Source: Thermoleophilia bacterium
GTDB taxonomy: Bacteria > Actinomycetota > Thermoleophilia > Gaiellales > Gaiellaceae
Length of the DNA stretch: 6,939 nucleotides
NCBI GenBank assembly: GCA_025934335.1
Contig: JAICYG010000146.1
Location: 1 to 6,939 of the forward strand
Direction of reading: 5' to 3'
The notes beneath the pieces are model-generated. The model made no database searches. It worked only from the letters and a program-made list of their open reading frames with translations, and was not told where the DNA came from. The position numbers were made by a program, and so were the translations under genes. Position 1 is the stretch's first letter, and each line of letters starts with the position of its first letter. Positions 4,635-6,939 of this stretch are shown in pieces.

Positions 4635-6293
4635 CTAGCGGCGACGACGTCGCAGGACGCGCTCGTCGCCGCGCCGCAGCGTGATCCCGTCGGCGTCGTA
4701 GCGCTCGAGCAATAGTTGTGCGGTGCGGCGGCCGACGGCGAGTGCGTCCCGGAACGCGGCGAGCGTCAGCGGTTGCAGCGCCGGGAGCAGGTCGACGCCC
4801 CGCTCGTAGAGCGCCGACGCGACCGCGTAGCCGTCGCCGACGCGCCGCAGCCGTCCCTCGCTCTCCAGGTAGGCGGCGAGCTCGCGATCGTCGAGCTTCA
4901 CGATCTCCTCGTCCGCGAGCCGACGCTCGAGCTCGTCGGCCGCGGCGCCGCGTTCGCCGAGCCCGGCCGTTGCCCCCGGGAGGTATACCTTCGGGCCTCT
5001 CCGCTCGACGTCGAGCAGCTCGATCGCCCACGGGTGATCCGGTGCGAGCTCGGCGACCGAGATACCGGGGTCGAGCGGGCTCGTCCGCGCGCGCTCCTCC
5101 AGCCGCTCCCGGACCCGTGTGCGAAGCGCCTCGAGCCATGCCGGCGAGTACACGTGGTCATCGGCCACCGGGAGCGCGGCGATCTGCGCATCGGTGAACA
5201 GCCTGCGAAGCGACGCGCGTTGAACCGGAGCCTCGACGAACGCCGCCACGTCGCCGCGCTCGATCGCCTCCAGCCGCTCCCGGTCGAGCCCCCGACGGGG
5301 CGCGGGATCGACGACGGTCCCGCCGCCGACCGTCGTGTTCGTACGCAGGACGACGCGGTCGCCGCGGGCGGCGACGACGGCGCCTTCGAGGCGGAGCTGT
5401 GCGTACTCCCCGTCCCGCACGAGGCGTGCCGGCACCGCGCGCGTGCCCACGTGGACGGTGACAGCCGCCGGCAGCGGCGAGAGCTCCGTCAGGCGCACGT
5501 CGAGCCGGTACGACGTGGGATAGTTGCCGGCCGCGACCAGAGCGTCGCCGCGAGCGAGGTCGCGCCGCTCGACCTGGGGTAGGTTGACGGCGACGCGCTG
5601 TCCGGCCTCCGCGCGCTCGACGGGCACGTCGTGCACCTGTACCGAGCGGACGCGGACGCTCCGACCCGACGGCTCCGCGCGCAGCACGTCGCCCGCGGCG
5701 ATCGAGCCCGACCAGAGCGTGCCGGTGGCGACCGTGCCGACGCCGCCGAGCGTGAACACCCGGTCGACGTAGAGGCGCGCCGCGCCCGAGCCGTTGCGCT
5801 CCGTCACGGGCAGGCGGGCGAGCGCGGCGCGCAGCTCGTCGAGGCCGAGGCCCGTCTTCGCGGAGACCGCGACGACGTCCGCGCCCGGCACGAGCTCGCG
5901 CGCCTCCTCCGCCGCGAGCTCGAGCGTCTCGGCGTCGACGAGATCGGCCTTCGTCAGTGCGACGACTCCGTGCTCGACGCCGAGCAGCCGCAGCACGGCG
6001 AGGTGCTCGAGTGTCTGCGGCCGCGCTCCCTCTTGCGCGTCGATCACGAGCAGGAAGACGTCGATTCCGGTCGCTCCTGCGATCATCGTCCGCACGAAGC
6101 GCTCGTGGCCGGGGACGTCGACGAGCGAGAGCCGCCGCCCGTCCGGCAGCTCGAGCGGCGCATAACCGAGATCGATCGAGATGCCGCGTGCCTGCTCCTC
6201 GGGCAGCCGGTCCGTGTCCTTGCCGGTGAGCGCGCGCACGAGCCACGTCTTGCCGTGGTCGATATGGCCTGCGGTGCCGACGGTCAGCGGCAT
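4635..6293 (-). CDS. selB: Selenocysteine-specific translation elongation factor SelB
   Basis: This 552-residue GTPase delivers Sec-tRNA(Sec) to UGA codons that carry a SECIS hairpin. GTPase motifs are in order: P-loop GHIDHGKT at 9-16, effector ARGISIDLGYA at 35-45, DVPGHE at 59-64, TKAD at 114-117 and SAK at 144-146. EF-Tu-like barrel domains follow to about 330 (YVDRVFTLGGVGTVATGTL near 175-193). The C-terminal part has winged-helix repeats, ending in GRRTAQLLLERYDADGITLR at 521-540 and RGDERVL, the SECIS-binding end. The total is shorter than E. coli SelB (614), mostly in the winged-helix part. I chose ATG 6293 because MPLTVGTAGHIDHGKT is the family start; it overlaps the selA stop by 10 bases. 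Upstream in-frame extensions would lie inside selA. Confidence 0.96.
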   Translation of the reverse strand: MPLTVGTAGHIDHGKTWLVRALTGKDTDRLPEEQARGISIDLGYAPLELPDGRRLSLVDVPGHERFVRTMIAGATGIDVFLLVIDAQEGARPQTLEHLAVLRLLGVEHGVVALTKADLVDAETLELAAEEARELVPGADVVAVSAKTGLGLDELRAALARLPVTERNGSGAARLYVDRVFTLGGVGTVATGTLWSGSIAAGDVLRAEPSGRSVRVRSVQVHDVPVERAEAGQRVAVNLPQVERRDLARGDALVAAGNYPTSYRLDVRLTELSPLPAAVTVHVGTRAVPARLVRDGEYAQLRLEGAVVAARGDRVVLRTNTTVGGGTVVDPAPRRGLDRERLEAIERGDVAAFVEAPVQRASLRRLFTDAQIAALPVADDHVYSPAWLEALRTRVRERLEERARTSPLDPGISVAELAPDHPWAIELLDVERRGPKVYLPGATAGLGERGAAADELERRLADEEIVKLDDRELAAYLESEGRLRRVGDGYAVASALYERGVDLLPALQPLTLAAFRDALAVGRRTAQLLLERYDADGITLRRGDERVLRRRRR

Positions 6294-6939
6294 GCGCGAA
6301 CCGCGGCCGTCACCTCGTCGAGCTCGGCGTCCGCCAGCGTGCGGCAGTCGAGCAGGAGGCGTCCGTCGCGGACGATCCCGACGACGGGCGGCGCGTGCTC
6401 GCGCAGCCGCGGCGCGAGCGACTCGTCGACCGCACACGCGAACGACGGCAGCTCGGCGAGCGGCAGCGCGCCCCCGCCGACGCGCGCGACCGTCTCCTCG
6501 ACCTCACCGCCGACCGCCGCCGCCAGGCGCTCGGCCCGTGCGCGCACCCTCTCTGCCGGCTCGTGGAGCATGCGCAGCACCGGCACCTCCGCGAGCGCGC
6601 GCGCGGGATCCAGGTAGAGAAGCAGTGTTCCCTCGAGCGCAGCGAGGCTCAGCTTGTCGATCCGCAGGGCGCGGTGGAGCGGATGGCGTCGCAGCTTCTC
6701 CACGAGGTCGGCGCGGCCGGCGACGATCCCCGCCTGGGGGCCGCCGAGCAGCTTGTCGCCGCTGAAGCAGACGAGGTCGGCACCGGCGGCCAGGGCGGCG
6801 CGCGCGGTCGGCTCGTCGGCGAGGTCGACGAGCGCCCCCGAGCCGAGGTCGTCGAGCAGCGGCATCGCGTGCCGGCGCGCGACGGCGCCCAGGTCGGCCG
6901 CGGTGGGCTGCTCGGTGAACCCGACGACGCGGAAGTTCG
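6284..6939 (-). CDS. selA: L-seryl-tRNA(Sec) selenium transferase SelA, 5' part cut by window edge
   Basis: The C-terminal 217 residues are visible; the reading frame is open to the right edge and the first half lies outside. SelA is a PLP enzyme that turns Ser-tRNA(Sec) into Sec-tRNA(Sec) using selenophosphate. NFRVVGFTEQPTAADL opens the fragment, then MPLLDDLGSGALVDL and CFSGDKLLGGPQAGIVAG with the PLP lysine (codon 6752-6754). HPLHRALRIDKLSLAALEGT and PPVVGIVRDGRLLLDCRTL follow, all typical of SelA. The ATG at 6865 is internal, because family sequence continues upstream of it. The stop overlaps the selB start by 10 bases, so the two are translationally coupled. selD, needed for selenophosphate, is not in the window. 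Confidence 0.95.
   Translation of the reverse strand, partial: NFRVVGFTEQPTAADLGAVARRHAMPLLDDLGSGALVDLADEPTARAALAAGADLVCFSGDKLLGGPQAGIVAGRADLVEKLRRHPLHRALRIDKLSLAALEGTLLLYLDPARALAEVPVLRMLHEPAERVRARAERLAAAVGGEVEETVARVGGGALPLAELPSFACAVDESLAPRLREHAPPVVGIVRDGRLLLDCRTLADAELDEVTAAVRACR

Noticed and set aside
6284..6865. A complete short SelA starting at ATG 6865
   Set aside because: Typical SelA sequence (NFRVVGFTE) continues upstream of that ATG to the window edge, so the gene is truncated by the window, not short.
1..6939. A selenoprotein gene with in-frame UGA
   Set aside because: None of the recognised genes contains an internal in-frame UGA at a cysteine-like active site, and no SECIS-like hairpin following a UGA stood out by eye.

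Overview
The window is very GC-rich, densely packed bacterial DNA. Synonymous codons end mostly in G or C, GTG starts are frequent, and several genes have a TAnnnT-type -10 box placed close enough to the start codon for leaderless mRNA. Together with the gene content this suggests a high-GC Actinomycetota, possibly of class Thermoleophilia (Gaiella/Solirubrobacter-like). The phylum is a reasonable inference; the class is a guess.

Layout. (1) 1-789: the start of the usual rpsF-ssb ribosomal/replication operon on the minus strand: S6 complete, SSB cut by the left edge. Its leader contains a two-stem structure (710-759) that could be an r-protein autoregulatory site. (2) 790-1029, plus: a small membrane-anchored protein of unknown function, divergent from rpsF. 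(3) 1018-2927, minus: a dihydrodipicolinate-synthase/N-acetylneuraminate-lyase family aldolase that lacks the DapA substrate arginine, coupled by a 1-base overlap to an upstream gene for a secreted, unrecognised protein. A possible 39-residue hydrophobic ORF lies further upstream. (4) 2983-4082, plus: a single-pass membrane protein with a Trp-rich cytoplasmic tail and a long Thr/Val/Gln-rich extracytoplasmic part, then a free-standing response-regulator receiver domain. (5) 4073-4624: a 53-residue DUF2934-like protein (minus) and, divergent from it, a small coiled-coil protein (plus) whose 3' end runs antisense through a tRNA gene. (6) 4519-6939, minus: a complete selB, a 5'-truncated selA and the selenocysteine tRNA gene selC, in the order selA-selB-selC.

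How the genes work together. The clearest functional unit is the selenocysteine cassette. SelA converts Ser-tRNA(Sec) to Sec-tRNA(Sec), selC supplies the UCA-anticodon tRNA, and SelB carries the charged tRNA to UGA codons followed by a SECIS hairpin. The host should therefore make at least one selenoprotein, but none is encoded here, and selD is not in view. Convergent gene ends overlap by about 10 bases at two places, and I found no convincing U-tract terminator. No CRISPR array, insertion sequence or rRNA is visible. The longest stretch without a confident gene is about 210 bases (2772-2982).
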